Shown here in pieces: positions 7,723-18,016 of a stretch of 64,000 nucleotides of DNA. The stretch is from Clostridiaceae bacterium. GTDB lineage: Bacteria > Bacillota > Clostridia > Clostridiales > Clostridiaceae. The notes under the pieces were generated by a model, which was not told the origin of the DNA, did not search any database, and saw nothing but the letters and a program-made list of their open reading frames with translations. The stretch spans positions 310,001 to 374,000 of the forward strand of contig CABIZX010000001.1 of NCBI GenBank assembly GCA_902363375.1, in the 5' to 3' direction. Each line of letters opens with the position of its first letter. The stretch's first letter is position 1. The position numbers were made by a program, and so were the translations under genes.

Positions 7723-8970
7723 ATGAAAAAATTTTTATTTGATACCATAGAAACATATTTAGAAAATGGACTTAGATTGATTACTATAAAAAAAGACACT
7801 CAAATAGCATCTTTAAATGTAGGGGTTAAAGTTGGTGCAGTTTGTGAGAGCAAATATGAGAGAGGAATATCTCATTTTATAGAACATATGCTTTTTAAAG
7901 GTACTATACATAGAGATAATGAAAAATTAAATAGTGATTTAGAAAATCTCGGTGGAGAATATAATGCATATACAGATTATATGTCTACTGTTTTTAATAC
8001 CACTACTTTAAATGAAGAGCTAGAGGAAAGCTTAGAGTTAATTAGTGATTTACTTCAACACCCTACTTTTTTAGAAGAGCATATAGAAAAGGAAAGAGGT
8101 GTAATTTTAGCAGAATTGAGAAGTGGTAAAGATGATGTAGAAGACTTATCATTTCAAAAGATTAATGATATGGCCTTTACTAATAGTCCTTTAAAGGTCG
8201 ATGTAATAGGAAAGGAAGCTATTGTAAGATCCATTAATAAGGAAGATTTATTAAGATATTATAGTAATCACTATGTTCCTAATAATACAGTAATTACAGT
8301 GGTATCTGCATATGATCATGAGTATATGATTGAGGTAGTTAAGAAATATTTCAAGAATTGGAAGAGTAAAGAGGTGGAGAAGCCTACATTAAGTTTTGAA
8401 AAAAATAAAGAGAAGTTTAAGGTTACTCATAGAGAAAACATGGAGCAAAGTACAGTAATATACTTATATGCTTTTAATGAGCTAACTAAGAAAGAAGAAT
8501 TAGCTTTGAGAATATTAAATCATAAGTTTGGAGAAAGCTCTAACTCTATATTATTTAGAGAACTTAGAGAAGAAAGGGGACTTGCCTATGATATATATAC
8601 AAGTCTCGATTTAACTAATAATTTAAAGACTTTATATATCTATGCAGCTGTAGCTCCAGAAGATGTAGATGCAGCTATAAAAACTATTGATGAGTGTATA
8701 GAAAGAATTAAAAAGGAAATAATTGTATTTGACAGCAATACTATAAGCTTAATGAAAAAAGTATTTAAGACTGCCATAGCTTCTACTTTAGAAGATTCAT
8801 CGGATTTAGGAAGTTATGTTGTACATCAAGCTATGGAGGATGAAAACCTATATCAATTTAATGAAGATATGGAGAATTTAAATGACATAATAGCTCAAGA
8901 TTTATATGAGGTAGCTAAAAAAGTATTAAATAAACCGACTATTCATGTTTTACTATGTGATAAAGAATAA
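7723..8970 (+). CDS. M16 family zinc metallopeptidase
   Basis: 415 aa, resembling B. subtilis YmxG and mitochondrial processing peptidase beta. The inverted zinc motif HFIEH gives H51, E54, H55, with the distal Glu ligand in ERGVILAEL (E131). A second M16 half lacks the motif, as is normal; the region EERGLAYDIYTS near residue 285 is the conserved R/Y segment. No signal peptide, so cytoplasmic. Ribosome site AAGGAG. First gene of a same-strand run with recX and a transglutaminase-like gene at short spacings (36 and 39 nt), probably one transcript. Substrate unknown. Confidence 0.9.
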   Translation: MKKFLFDTIETYLENGLRLITIKKDTQIASLNVGVKVGAVCESKYERGISHFIEHMLFKGTIHRDNEKLNSDLENLGGEYNAYTDYMSTVFNTTTLNEELEESLELISDLLQHPTFLEEHIEKERGVILAELRSGKDDVEDLSFQKINDMAFTNSPLKVDVIGKEAIVRSINKEDLLRYYSNHYVPNNTVITVVSAYDHEYMIEVVKKYFKNWKSKEVEKPTLSFEKNKEKFKVTHRENMEQSTVIYLYAFNELTKKEELALRILNHKFGESSNSILFRELREERGLAYDIYTSLDLTNNLKTLYIYAAVAPEDVDAAIKTIDECIERIKKEIIVFDSNTISLMKKVFKTAIASTLEDSSDLGSYVVHQAMEDENLYQFNEDMENLNDIIAQDLYEVAKKVLNKPTIHVLLCDKE

Positions 8971-9006
8971 TATTTTAATTTCTATATATGATGGGAAGGA
9001 AAAGCA

Positions 9007-9870
9007 GTGAGTAAAGTAATTACTAAAATTGAGGCTCAAAAGAAGAAAGAAAACAGAGTAAATATATTTATAAATGGCGAATTTGCTTTTGGATGTAGTA
9101 GTGAATTAGTATATTATCATAATTTATCTAAGGGAAAAGAAGTTGATATTGAAGAATTAAAGAAAGTTATAACTGAAGATAATTATCTTACAGCAAAGTC
9201 AAAAGCACTAAAATATATTGAAAGAGCTTTGAAGAGTGAATTTCAGGTGAGAGAGTTTTTGCAGAAGAAAGAGTATGAAGATAATGTTATAGATAGAGTT
9301 ATAGAATTTTTGAAGGAATATAAATTTATTGATGACGAATATTATTCTAAAGCTTTTGTAACACAAAATATAAGGATAGAAGGCAAGAGAAATATTAGGT
9401 ATAAGCTTGCAAAAAAGGGTATATCAGAAGATAGAATAAATAACATATTAAATGAATTTTCTTCATCAGATGAGGAAGCAGTGGCTTTAAAATTAGCTGA
9501 AAAAAAGCTGAATATTATATATAAAAGTGAAAAAAATACAAATAAAGTTAAAAGTAAATTAAATACTTTTTTAATTTCTAAGGGATATAGTTTTGATATA
9601 ATAAAATCAGTAGTAAATAAATTAGAAATTAAGGAAGAGGAGAATCTTGAAATCCTCTCAGAAGGTAATTTGGAAGAAGAAAACGAAATTAGACAGAATG
9701 AATTATTTAATCTTGCAGAGAAAAGATATGAACGTCTTAGTAAATCAGAGGGAGATAGTCTTAAGAAAAAGAAAAAGCTACAAGACTTCCTTCTAAGAAA
9801 AGGTTATAGTTATAGTGACATTAAAGTTGTTTTAAATAAAGTTATGCATGATGAAGATTCTTATTATTAA
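9007..9870 (+). CDS. recX: RecX regulatory protein
   Basis: 287 aa modulator of RecA filaments. It starts at a GTG with GGAAGGA upstream. The N-terminal strands VITKIEAQKKKENRVNIFINGEFAFG are typical of long Firmicute RecX proteins, followed by three-helix RecX repeats (ALKYIERALKSEFQVREFLQKKEYEDNVIDRVIEFLKEYKFIDDEYYSKAFV is one, residues about 69-120). It is longer than the 150-residue proteobacterial form, as in Bacillus. A charged segment at about 215-250 separates the last repeat. It is not next to recA here but sits between a peptidase and a transglutaminase-like gene. Confidence 0.9.
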   Translation: MSKVITKIEAQKKKENRVNIFINGEFAFGCSSELVYYHNLSKGKEVDIEELKKVITEDNYLTAKSKALKYIERALKSEFQVREFLQKKEYEDNVIDRVIEFLKEYKFIDDEYYSKAFVTQNIRIEGKRNIRYKLAKKGISEDRINNILNEFSSSDEEAVALKLAEKKLNIIYKSEKNTNKVKSKLNTFLISKGYSFDIIKSVVNKLEIKEEENLEILSEGNLEEENEIRQNELFNLAEKRYERLSKSEGDSLKKKKKLQDFLLRKGYSYSDIKVVLNKVMHDEDSYY

Positions 9871-9909
9871 AATATAATATATATAAGAAAAGAAAGAAGG
9901 AGGGATAGA

Positions 9910-11097
9910 ATGAATTTTTTAGAGGAATATAATATAAATATTGTTTCATTGGTATTAGGAATAGCATTCATATATCCTATATTGATGGGATTTATATTGA
10001 AATTGAAAAGTAAGAGTATGATAGTTACCATTAAAGGGGTATTAACATCTATAGCAATGGTATGTTCAATAATATTAACAACAGTAGTAGTTAAAGATGT
10101 ATTTGCTTTAGATAAGTATGGATTAGTTGCTTATATATCTTCTAAAATTTCACCATCCTTTGCTTTTCTTATTACTAAGTCAAAATTATTCAATGGAATT
10201 ATATTGTTGACTACATTTTTGCTAATTTATCAGTTATTTAAGGCGATTATAGAGTTTATTTGTAGACTTGTTCTATATCCAGCTTCTGATGCTATTGATG
10301 CTAGCATAAGAAATACAGGAAGAGGTACTAGAGCTTTATTAGGAGGATTATTTCAGATTCCGAAAGCTATATGCTATGTAATAATATTAGCAGCTCTACT
10401 TAGCTATGCTTCTATATTTTTAAAAAATGAGAATTTAGATAGCAAGCTAAATTCATCCAATATATATGGATATATTAATAAAAAGATTATAAGTCCTGTT
10501 ACAAATTCGGACTTAGCTAGAAGCTTTCATAATGTACTAGAAAATTCGTTCAAAGTAGTAGATGAAAAGAATAATGTAGTAGATGATGTAAATGGATACC
10601 TACAAGGAATTATTTTCTATAATGGAGTAACTTTAGATGAAGGAATTAAATCTAATGAAGTTATAGATAATACAGCTCTAAGTATAACGAGTAAATATGA
10701 TAATGATTATGACAAAGCAAGAGCTATATATGAATGGATAGGTACCGCTATAGTCTATGATGACGATAAAGCTACAGAAGTTATGAATAACTCAACGCCT
10801 ACAGGGATTACATCAGGAGCAATAAATACTTTCAATACAGGAAAAGGTGTATGTTTTGATTATGCGTGTTTATATGTTGCTATGTGCAGAGCTAATAATA
10901 TACCAGTTAGACTAGTTGTAGGAGAAGGATATAATGGAATGTCTTGGGTTAGCCATTCATGGAATGAAGTATATATAGAAGATATGGATAGATGGGTAAA
11001 TGTAGATTCCACCTTTTATGATGCTGGAAATTATTTTGATAATGACACTTTTAATTCAGAACATAGAGGAAGAAAAATTGCTGGAGAATGGAAGTAA
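9910..11097 (+). CDS. Membrane-anchored transglutaminase-like protein
   Basis: 395 aa. Three or four transmembrane helices occupy residues about 10-170 (hydrophobic stretches at 12-30, 40-62, 95-118 and 152-170). The C-terminal half is a transglutaminase-like cysteine protease fold with all three catalytic residues visible: C315 (GKGVCFDYA), H349 (WVSHSWNEV) and D366 (WVNVDSTF). The catalytic domain should face outward, where such proteins may process peptides or wall-linked proteins. Ribosome site AGAAAGAAGGAGG. Last gene of the M16-recX run. The biological substrate is unknown. Confidence 0.85.
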   Translation: MNFLEEYNINIVSLVLGIAFIYPILMGFILKLKSKSMIVTIKGVLTSIAMVCSIILTTVVVKDVFALDKYGLVAYISSKISPSFAFLITKSKLFNGIILLTTFLLIYQLFKAIIEFICRLVLYPASDAIDASIRNTGRGTRALLGGLFQIPKAICYVIILAALLSYASIFLKNENLDSKLNSSNIYGYINKKIISPVTNSDLARSFHNVLENSFKVVDEKNNVVDDVNGYLQGIIFYNGVTLDEGIKSNEVIDNTALSITSKYDNDYDKARAIYEWIGTAIVYDDDKATEVMNNSTPTGITSGAINTFNTGKGVCFDYACLYVAMCRANNIPVRLVVGEGYNGMSWVSHSWNEVYIEDMDRWVNVDSTFYDAGNYFDNDTFNSEHRGRKIAGEWK

Positions 11098-11110
11098 ATA
11101 TTTAAATATA

Positions 11111-11136
11111 AAAAAACAAGCCTAAGAGCTTGTTTT
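11111..11136. terminator. Bidirectional terminator
   Basis: Stem AACAAGC/GCTTGTT (11115-11121 with 11128-11134) flanked by A and T runs on both sides. It serves the transglutaminase-like gene and the converging TPR gene, whose stop codon is inside the loop. Confidence 0.85.
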
Positions 11137-11481
11137 TTTATATCTCGTAAGGATAAGGTTTATGGCCTTTTCACATTCAATATCTGTATTATCTATTGAC
11201 CAAGCGGTATTGAAATAATTTAGGGCCTTTTGATTTTCATCCATCATTATATAGCAGTAAGCAAGATTAAAATAATATTTACTTTCCCTTCGTAGCTTTA
11301 ATGCTTCATGGATAAGGGGAATTGCAGCTTTATAATCTTTTAACTTAATAAAACATACAGCAGAATTATAAAATGAAGGTGCCTCATATTCCTTTAACTC
11401 TGCAGATTTTTTATACATATTAATGGCATTTTTATAGTCCTTAAGTTTATATAAATCATTGCCTTGTGAAAAATAATTCAA
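11122..11481 (-). CDS. Small TPR-repeat protein
   Basis: 119 aa with about three tetratricopeptide repeats covering the whole chain: GNDLYKLKDYKNAINMYKKS, then PSFYNSAVCFIKLKDYKAAI, then YYFNLAYCYIMMDENQKAL. These repeats mediate protein contacts; no enzymatic domain is present. The start is a TTG at 11479-11481 with AGGAGG 8 nt upstream; no in-frame ATG with a ribosome site exists nearby. It is cytoplasmic and monocistronic, converging on the transglutaminase-like gene. Partner unknown. Confidence 0.8.
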   Translation of the reverse strand: MNYFSQGNDLYKLKDYKNAINMYKKSAELKEYEAPSFYNSAVCFIKLKDYKAAIPLIHEALKLRRESKYYFNLAYCYIMMDENQKALNYFNTAWSIDNTDIECEKAINLILTRYKKTSS

Positions 11482-11586
11482 GGAAAAGACCTCCTAATTA
11501 GTACTTTATTTAAATATTTTCCACTTTAGCCTAAAATATACCGTTACGGCATACAAAATTATGGAAAATAAGTTTTGAATTACATA

Positions 11587-11614
11587 TTGACAAAAGAGTA
11601 AGATTGTATATAAT
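11587..11614 (+). promoter_or_regulatory. Sigma-A promoter of valS
   Basis: TTGACA (11587-11592), 16-bp spacer, TATAAT (11609-11614). It precedes the T-box leader by about 40 nt. Confidence 0.75.
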
Positions 11615-11655
11615 ATTATAAAAGAGAAATGTATAATATTATATTAAATTAGCTA

Positions 11656-11882
11656 TGATGAAGAGGAGTAAAAATATGAAATATTAAGAGAGGAAAACTC
11701 ATGGGCTGAAAGGTTTTCTATAGGAAATATTTTGAAGGTAGCTTCGGAGTTGCTTTAGTGAAATTAAGTAGCTAAAGACGGTGGTTCCTCATCGTTAAAA
11801 TTAAGAGAGTCTTAAAAGTGATTTTTAGAAATAAAGGTGGTAACGCGCGCTGTCGTCCTTTGGGAAGATAGCGCTTTTTTTT
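11656..11882 (+). ncRNA. T-box leader of valS (Val specifier GTA)
   Basis: tRNA-sensing riboswitch in the 5' leader. Stem I begins at the GAAGAGGAGTA segment (11660-11670). The apical GGCTGAAAGG is at 11704-11713, and the specifier region reads GAAG-GTA-GCTTC, placing the valine codon GTA at 11738-11740. The pheS leader aligns at the same place with TTC. The antiterminator bulge is AAGGTGGTAACGCG with TGGT at 11838-11841, and a terminator (8-bp stem 11847-11854 with 11867-11874, then T8) closes the element. Uncharged tRNA-Val should stabilise readthrough into valS. Confidence 0.93.
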
Positions 11883-12011
11883 ATTAACTTTTATCACTGT
11901 ACAAGGGATATAAAAATTGTAGAAATTAATTGATTTTTATAAGCCTTGGTGTGGAGTTAGTTAGAACAGGATAGTATTAAAAGTAAAAATATAGAAGGGT
12001 AGGTAATAACA

Positions 12012-14654
12012 ATGGATGAAAACAATAATATTGCAAAGAATTATGATCCTAAAGAGTTTGAAGAAAGACTTTATAAGTGGTGGGAAGAAAGTGGATTTTT
12101 TACACCGGAAGTAGATGAAAATAAAAAGCCATATACAATAATTATGCCACCACCAAATATTACAGGACAATTACACCTTGGTCACGCTTTAGATAACACA
12201 CTTCAAGATATTCTTGTAAGAACTAAAAGAATGCAGGGATATAGTACTCTATGGTTACCAGGAGAAGACCATGCAAGTATTGCAACAGAAGTAAGAGTAG
12301 AGAAAGCTTTACTTGCAAAAGGACTTAAGAAAAAAGAGATGGGAAGAGAAGCTTTTCTTGAGAAGGTTTGGGATTGGACAGGAGAATATAGAGATAGAAT
12401 AAAAACACAACTAAAAAAGATGGGATGTTCTGCTGATTTTACTAGAGAAGCATTCACTATGGATGAAAATTTGAGTAAAGCAGTTAGAGAAGTATTTGTT
12501 AAGTTATATAATGATGGACTTATATATCAAGGAAATAGAATTACAAACTGGTGCCCTAATTGTATGACTGCTATTTCAGATGCAGAGATTGAATATGAAG
12601 AACAGGGAGGACATTTCTGGCATATTAACTATCCAGTAATAGATAGTGATGAAGTGGTTGAAATTGCTACTACAAGGCCAGAAACTTTACTTGGAGATAC
12701 AGCAGTAGCTGTTAATCCTAAGGATGAAAGATATGCTCACTTAGTTGGTAAGAAACTTAGACTTCCATTAGTAAATAGAGAAATTGAAGTAGTTGCAGAT
12801 GACTATGTAGATATGGAATTTGGAACAGGTTGTGTTAAAATAACACCAGCCCACGATCCTAATGATTATCAAGTTGGTAAAAGACACAATTTAGATGAAG
12901 TTGTTGTTTTAGAAGAAAACGGAACTATATCAGAAGGTTATGGAAAATACTCAGGACTTGATAGATATGAAGCTAGAAAGCTTATAATAAAAGATTTAGA
13001 AGAGCAAGGATATTTAGTTAAGGTTAAAGATCATAGCCATAATGTAGGAACTCATGATAGATGCGGATGTACTATTGAACCAATGCTTTCTAAGCAATGG
13101 TATGTGAAAATGGAGTCCCTTGCAGAACCAGCAATTAAAGTAGTAAGAGAAAAAGAGATAAAATTTGTTCCTGAAAGATTTGAAAAGATATACTATAACT
13201 GGATGGAAAACATTCAAGATTGGTGTATTTCAAGACAACTATGGTGGGGACATAGAATTCCAGTTTGGTACTGTAAAGACTGTGGAGAAATAATAGTTCA
13301 AACAGAAGCTCCAACAAAGTGTACTAAGTGTAACTCCACAAATTTAGAACAAGATAGTGATGTTTTAGATACTTGGTTTAGTTCAGCCCTATGGCCATTC
13401 TCAACTTTAGGTTGGCCTAATAATACAGAAGACTTAAAATACTTCTACCCAACAAGTACATTAGTTACTGGTGGAGATATAATATTCTTCTGGGTTGCAA
13501 GAATGATATTCTCAGGTTTATATAACATGGATGAAGTACCGTTTAAAACAGTATTTTTCCATGGTATGGTTAGGGATGACCAAGGAAGAAAGATGTCAAA
13601 GTCTCTAGATAATGGAGTAGACCCATTAGAAGTTATAGATAATTATGGAGCAGATGCTTTAAGATTTTCTCTTGTTACTGGAAATGCTCCAGGAAGTGAT
13701 ATAAGATTCTATGAATCAAGAGTTGAAGCTGCTAGAAACTTTGCAAATAAGATTTGGAATGCATCAAGATTTGTTATGATGTATAATGATGAGGCTCTTA
13801 TAGAAAAATATAAAGATTGTAAAAATTATTCTGTAGCTGATAGATGGATATTATCAAGACTTAATAACATTGTTAAAGAAGTTACTGAGAATATAGAAAA
13901 ATATGAGATAGGTATAGCTCTTCAAAAGGTTCATGATTTTATGTGGACTGAATTCTGTGATTGGTATATAGAAATTGCAAAGCCATCTCTATATAGTGAG
14001 AATGAGGAAGTTAAGGGTGTAGCTTTAAATGTTCTAAATAAAGTTTTAATTTCAGGATTAAAATTACTTCATCCAGTAATGCCATTTATAACAGAAGAGA
14101 TATATACTCATTTAACTAAGGAAAGTAAATCTATAACTATATCTAAGTGGCCAGAATATGAAGCTAATCTTGATGATAAGAAAGCAGAAGAATATATGAA
14201 TTACCTTATAGATGCTATAAGGAACACAAGAAATGCTAGAGCAGAAATGAATGTTCCACCTTCAAGAAAAGCTAAGACGTATATCTATGCCACAGAAGCA
14301 GCAGAAGCTTTTAAAGAAGGAAAAGTATACTTTGAAAAATTAGCCTCTGCTAGTGAAGTTATAATCTTAAGTTCTAAAGAAGAAGCACCAGAAAACACAG
14401 TTTCAGTAGTTTCTAAAGGAGCAGAGATTTATATGCCACTTTTAGAGCTAGTAGATGTAGAAAAAGAACTTGAAAGATTAAATAAAGAAAAAGCTAAACT
14501 TCAAAGCGAAATCGAAAGAGTTGAAAAGAAGCTTGCTAATGAAAGATTTGTATCTAAGGCTCCAGCTGAAGTTGTAGAAGAAGAAAAAGCTAAGGGTGAA
14601 AAGTACAAAGAAATGTATAAAGCTGTATTAGAAAGTATAGAAAAGTTACAATAA
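12012..14654 (+). CDS. valS: Valyl-tRNA synthetase
   Basis: 880 aa class I synthetase charging tRNA-Val. Visible landmarks are [18 protein letters not shown] with the HLGH signature near residue 56, the editing domain ([18 protein letters not shown]), the zinc-like CKDCGEIIV...CTKCNS insert, the KMSKS loop ([11 protein letters not shown] near 532), and a C-terminal arm that is a coiled coil (about 815-880, Lys/Glu rich), as is typical of ValRS. Length matches the family (about 880). The start codon follows GAAGGGTAGG. Expression is governed by the T-box upstream. No abnormality seen. Confidence 0.98.
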   Translation: MDENNNIAKNYDPKEFEERLYKWWEESGFFTPEVDENKKPYTIIMPPPNITGQLHLGHALDNTLQDILVRTKRMQGYSTLWLPGEDHASIATEVRVEKALLAKGLKKKEMGREAFLEKVWDWTGEYRDRIKTQLKKMGCSADFTREAFTMDENLSKAVREVFVKLYNDGLIYQGNRITNWCPNCMTAISDAEIEYEEQGGHFWHINYPVIDSDEVVEIATTRPETLLGDTAVAVNPKDERYAHLVGKKLRLPLVNREIEVVADDYVDMEFGTGCVKITPAHDPNDYQVGKRHNLDEVVVLEENGTISEGYGKYSGLDRYEARKLIIKDLEEQGYLVKVKDHSHNVGTHDRCGCTIEPMLSKQWYVKMESLAEPAIKVVREKEIKFVPERFEKIYYNWMENIQDWCISRQLWWGHRIPVWYCKDCGEIIVQTEAPTKCTKCNSTNLEQDSDVLDTWFSSALWPFSTLGWPNNTEDLKYFYPTSTLVTGGDIIFFWVARMIFSGLYNMDEVPFKTVFFHGMVRDDQGRKMSKSLDNGVDPLEVIDNYGADALRFSLVTGNAPGSDIRFYESRVEAARNFANKIWNASRFVMMYNDEALIEKYKDCKNYSVADRWILSRLNNIVKEVTENIEKYEIGIALQKVHDFMWTEFCDWYIEIAKPSLYSENEEVKGVALNVLNKVLISGLKLLHPVMPFITEEIYTHLTKESKSITISKWPEYEANLDDKKAEEYMNYLIDAIRNTRNARAEMNVPPSRKAKTYIYATEAAEAFKEGKVYFEKLASASEVIILSSKEEAPENTVSVVSKGAEIYMPLLELVDVEKELERLNKEKAKLQSEIERVEKKLANERFVSKAPAEVVEEEKAKGEKYKEMYKAVLESIEKLQ

Positions 14655-14719
14655 TATATTGGATACGCATAAAACTATACTGAAAAAGTAAATTTAAAGA
14701 TTGATAAATAATTAAAGAT

Positions 14720-14786
14720 AAGGATATCTAAAGGCCGGTAAACTATATGAAATTCAGTAGTTTATGCTATTTAGATATCCTTTTAA
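14720..14786 (+). terminator. Terminator after valS
   Basis: 13-bp outer stem (14720-14732 with 14770-14782) plus an inner 7-bp stem (14739-14745 with 14758-14764), followed by TTTT. Confidence 0.75.
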
Positions 14787-14932
14787 AATTTTAACTATGG
14801 AACATTTTAAAATGTTTTACAGCTTTAATAGTATATATGAAGAATTTTACTTAGTACATCTTAGTTGAGTATAAATATTTAATGATGTAAAATAGGATGT
14901 GAAATCAGAATTCAGAATTCAGGAGGATTGTT

Positions 14933-16261
14933 ATGAATTATACTGAGGCTATTAATTATATAAAAGATACAGCTAAGTTTGGAAGTAAATTGGGCTTAGA
15001 ACGAGCTGAAAGGATATTAGAGCTCCTTGGTAATCCACATAAGAAAATAAAAACTATTCATGTAGCAGGAACTAATGGCAAGGGGTCAACCACAGCAATG
15101 ATTACAAATATATTAATACATAGTGGCTATAAAGTGGGATGCTATATATCTCCTTACATAGAAGAGTTTGAAGAGCGTATACAAATAAATAACAATAATA
15201 TCTCTAAAGAAGATTTAGCTAATATAGTTACGGAGGTTTCAAGGGCAGTTGAAGAAGTGGCTAGTTTAGGGTATGGTAATCCTACTGAATTTGAGATAAT
15301 AACTTGTGCTGGATTTTTATACTTTTATAAGATGAAAGCTGATTTTGTAGTGGTGGAAGTAGGAATTGGAGGAAGATTAGATTCTACTAATGTTATAGAA
15401 CCAATAATATCTATAATAGGCTCTATAAGCTATGACCATATGCATATTTTAGGTAATACTTTAGAGGAGATTGCCTATGAGAAAGGTGGAATTATTAAAA
15501 AGAATACTCCAGTAGTTTTATATCCACAAGAAGATAAAGTAACAAAAGTTATAGAGAACATTTGTACTGAAAAAAATTCACCACTTATAAAAGTTAAAAG
15601 AGAAAATGCATTAATGTATGAAGTTGGAGATTGCAAAGATAAAGTTGTAATTCAAAAATTAAAAGTTGTAACTGAAAAAGATTCATATGATGTCAAATTA
15701 TCGTTGCTAGGAACATATCAGGTTCAAAATTGCAATGTAGTTATAAATAGTTGCGAAGTTTTGATGAAGCTGGGAGTTAATATTACAAAGGAAAGCATAC
15801 TAAGGGGGTTATCTCAAGTTAAATGGCCAGGCAGGCTAGAAGTTATGAGAAGGAATCCCTTAGTAGTTATTGATGGAGCACATAACATTGATGGTATAAG
15901 AAAACTGGCTGAGAGTATAGATATTTATTTCAACTATAAAAAATTAGTTTTAATAATAGGAATTTTAGCAGACAAGCAAGTAGAAGAGATGATAAATATA
16001 ATATGTCCTAAAGCTGAGCAAATAATAGCTGTAACACCTCATAGTGAAAGAGCAGAGTTGTGTGAAGATTTAAAAGAGAAGATTAATTTTTGTAATAAAG
16101 AATGTGAAGCTATCATGGATTATAAAGAAGCTTATAATAAGGCTCTTACTTATTGTGATGAAGATACCTTGTTAGTTGTATCTGGATCTCTTTATATGGT
16201 TGGAGATATGAGAAAGATAATAAGAGCTCAACAATATAAAGTTGCAAATGATAAATTTTAG
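14933..16261 (+). CDS. folC: Folylpolyglutamate synthase / dihydrofolate synthase
   Basis: 442 aa Mur-ligase-like enzyme that adds glutamate to folates. The P-loop HVAGTNGKGSTTAM lies near residues 43-56; SPYIEEFEERIQIN, VVEVGIGGRLDSTN and SYDHMHILG follow as the family's ATP- and folate-binding segments, and the second domain has VIDGAHNIDG. Length is typical. AGGAGG site 6 nt before the ATG. Upstream is the valS terminator, so it has its own promoter. In many clostridia folC follows valS, as here. Confidence 0.95.
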   Translation: MNYTEAINYIKDTAKFGSKLGLERAERILELLGNPHKKIKTIHVAGTNGKGSTTAMITNILIHSGYKVGCYISPYIEEFEERIQINNNNISKEDLANIVTEVSRAVEEVASLGYGNPTEFEIITCAGFLYFYKMKADFVVVEVGIGGRLDSTNVIEPIISIIGSISYDHMHILGNTLEEIAYEKGGIIKKNTPVVLYPQEDKVTKVIENICTEKNSPLIKVKRENALMYEVGDCKDKVVIQKLKVVTEKDSYDVKLSLLGTYQVQNCNVVINSCEVLMKLGVNITKESILRGLSQVKWPGRLEVMRRNPLVVIDGAHNIDGIRKLAESIDIYFNYKKLVLIIGILADKQVEEMINIICPKAEQIIAVTPHSERAELCEDLKEKINFCNKECEAIMDYKEAYNKALTYCDEDTLLVVSGSLYMVGDMRKIIRAQQYKVANDKF

Positions 16262-16347
16262 ATACAAATATTAAAATAGAAAGTATAGTATAAATGTTAA
16301 TTTTAAAATAGTAATAATATATTAAATGTGTAGCAAATTTTTTCGTA

Positions 16348-16375
16348 GCATATTGGAAGGTTCCTTCATAGTATA
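16348..16375 (+). promoter_or_regulatory. Possible mother-cell sporulation promoter
   Basis: GCATATT (16348-16354) resembles a sigma-E -35 box, and CATAGTATA (16367-16375) fits the CATA-N3-TA pattern of sigma-E/K -10 boxes. The 12-bp spacer is a little short. A TATAAT at 16372-16377 overlaps it, so a sigma-A reading cannot be excluded. Confidence 0.3.
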
Positions 16376-16393
16376 ATGTGAGGAGGGATTCCA

Positions 16394-17278
16394 ATGAGGT
16401 ACTTATATATTTGTAATACAACTCAAGACAGCATTAACAAAGTAAGTATAGAAAAGTTTGCAGTAGAAGATATTATAAATTTGACAGGAGTTAATGAAAA
16501 TAAAGTAGGTCCTCATGGGTTATGTATGCAGGGGGATCTATTATTTACTTCAAATTGTTATGATGGTTCAGTATCTATAGTTGATCTAAAAGGTTCAAAA
16601 TCTAATAGCTATTATTTAGGAAGAAATTGTAGGGACATTTGCTCTTTAGGGAACCATTTATATATTATTTGTGGAGATTCAAATAATGTAGTAACCTTTG
16701 ACTTAAATAAAAAAGAGATAATAGAGATTATTCCTTGCGGAGATTCCCCACATAGTATTGATTGCTGCAATCATAGCAATGAAATAGTAGTAGCCAATAA
16801 TGGAGATGATACAATTACCTTATTTGATTCATTATATGGTAGTGATATAAAAAACATAAAGGTAGGACCAGCACCAACGAAGGCTTTATTTACTACAAAT
16901 GGAGATTATATTCTTGTTTGTGAAAGTAGTGCAGGAAGTTTTGATAAGGGATGTATAAGTGTTATATCAAGTAAAAGTCATAAAGTGATACATAGATTAT
17001 CGGTAGGAAATTGCCCTTTTGATATGTATTGTGATGAAAAATATTGTTACGTTTCTAATTATGGAGATGGAACTATAACCATAATTGATATTATAAACTT
17101 TCAGAATATAAAGAGTATAAGAACTGGTGGAATGCCGAGGGGAATAACTTGTGATGAAAAGTATATTTATGTAGGGGATAGTTACAATGACCTTATAATG
17201 AGAATTAATAAAAATAATGAACATGAGAAATTAATCATCCCTTTAAAGGGCCAGCCTACAGGGATGATAATAGAATAG
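16394..17278 (+). CDS. YncE-like beta-propeller (YVTN-type repeat) protein
   Basis: 294 aa made of about seven 40-residue blades of the YncE/YVTN beta-propeller type: GPHGLCMQGDLLFTSNCYDG, GDSPHSIDCCNHSNEIVVAN, VGNCPFDMYCDEKYCYVSNY and TGGMPRGITCDEKYIYVGDS are recurring units. No signal peptide, so it stays in the cell or reaches a spore layer by another route. Cysteine is unusually frequent for such a propeller. Good GAGGAGGG site. Function unknown; propellers of this class bind proteins or DNA. The candidate promoter hints at sporulation but is weak evidence. Confidence 0.8.
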   Translation: MRYLYICNTTQDSINKVSIEKFAVEDIINLTGVNENKVGPHGLCMQGDLLFTSNCYDGSVSIVDLKGSKSNSYYLGRNCRDICSLGNHLYIICGDSNNVVTFDLNKKEIIEIIPCGDSPHSIDCCNHSNEIVVANNGDDTITLFDSLYGSDIKNIKVGPAPTKALFTTNGDYILVCESSAGSFDKGCISVISSKSHKVIHRLSVGNCPFDMYCDEKYCYVSNYGDGTITIIDIINFQNIKSIRTGGMPRGITCDEKYIYVGDSYNDLIMRINKNNEHEKLIIPLKGQPTGMIIE

Positions 17279-17333
17279 CAGGTTTAATTAAGTAAGTGTA
17301 AAGATTGCATTTACAGATCTTGTTATGCTATTC
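17273..17333. terminator. Nested hairpin between convergent genes
   Basis: Outer stem GAATAGCA/TGCTATTC (17273-17280 with 17326-17333) and inner stem TGTAAA/TTTACA (17297-17302 with 17310-17315), spanning the propeller stop codon and the DUF4364 3' end. There is no long T tract, so termination is only probable. Confidence 0.4.
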
Positions 17334-17852
17334 AGTTAAAATTTTAATAATTTTAGTATATAAGTCAGAAGGGTTAGCTTTCCATTTGGAGCATAACTCT
17401 CTGGCTTGTTTATTTGATGCTACTGTTACCTTAATTTCCATGAGGGGAATATTATTTTCAGAAGCACCTAGGCTAACTACATAACTATTAGAATTTTCAA
17501 TGGTATAATCAGCTGAAATGGTAGCTTCCTTTTTTATTAGATTCATTTTCCCATCAATATAGGAGTCTAACTTATTTAAATCATCCTTTGATAATCTATT
17601 TTTAAATAGAGATAGAACCTCCTTACCTTTATTAGATATTACTAATCTATCCTTATCTTTATAATTAACTTTACTTATCAATTGAGATGAAATTAATTCA
17701 TCTATATATTCTTGAAGAGTAAAGTAGTTAATGAAATTATTTTCAAGGACAATTTCTGTAAGTTGTATGTTTGAGATGGGTAAATCAACTTTATCTATTA
17801 TGTGTAATAGTAGAAGCTTGTGTTCTGCCAAGTTCAAAGAATTATCAAACAT
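17328..17852 (-). CDS. DUF4364 family winged-helix-like protein
   Basis: 174 aa. The start is taken as the ATG at 17852, 8 nt from a GGAGG; an upstream in-frame start at 17888 lacks a ribosome site. The N-terminal part (about 1-80: LNLAEHKLLLLHIIDKVDLPISNIQLTEIVLE... then YKDKDRLVISNKGKEVLSLF) reads as a winged helix of the PadR-like kind, followed by an alpha/beta domain. DUF4364 is a conserved single-copy clostridial family, presumed to regulate transcription, with no known target. Divergent from pdaB and convergent with the propeller gene. Confidence 0.8.
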   Translation of the reverse strand: MFDNSLNLAEHKLLLLHIIDKVDLPISNIQLTEIVLENNFINYFTLQEYIDELISSQLISKVNYKDKDRLVISNKGKEVLSLFKNRLSKDDLNKLDSYIDGKMNLIKKEATISADYTIENSNSYVVSLGASENNIPLMEIKVTVASNKQARELCSKWKANPSDLYTKIIKILTE

Positions 17853-18016
17853 AAAGTAACCTCCTTTAAACCATGTACATTTATACATATTTATTATAAT
17901 AAATTATAACATATAATTGTTAGATATGAATCAAGTTTACAAGGTATAGTATAGCATATAATAGCTAATTCTGAATATAAATTTATAGAAAGTAAGATTA
18001 TAAATAGAGGGGAAAG

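Noticed and set aside
14906..14922. Short direct repeat CAGAATTCAGAATTCAG before folC
   Set aside because: Only two 7-bp units; too short to call an element.
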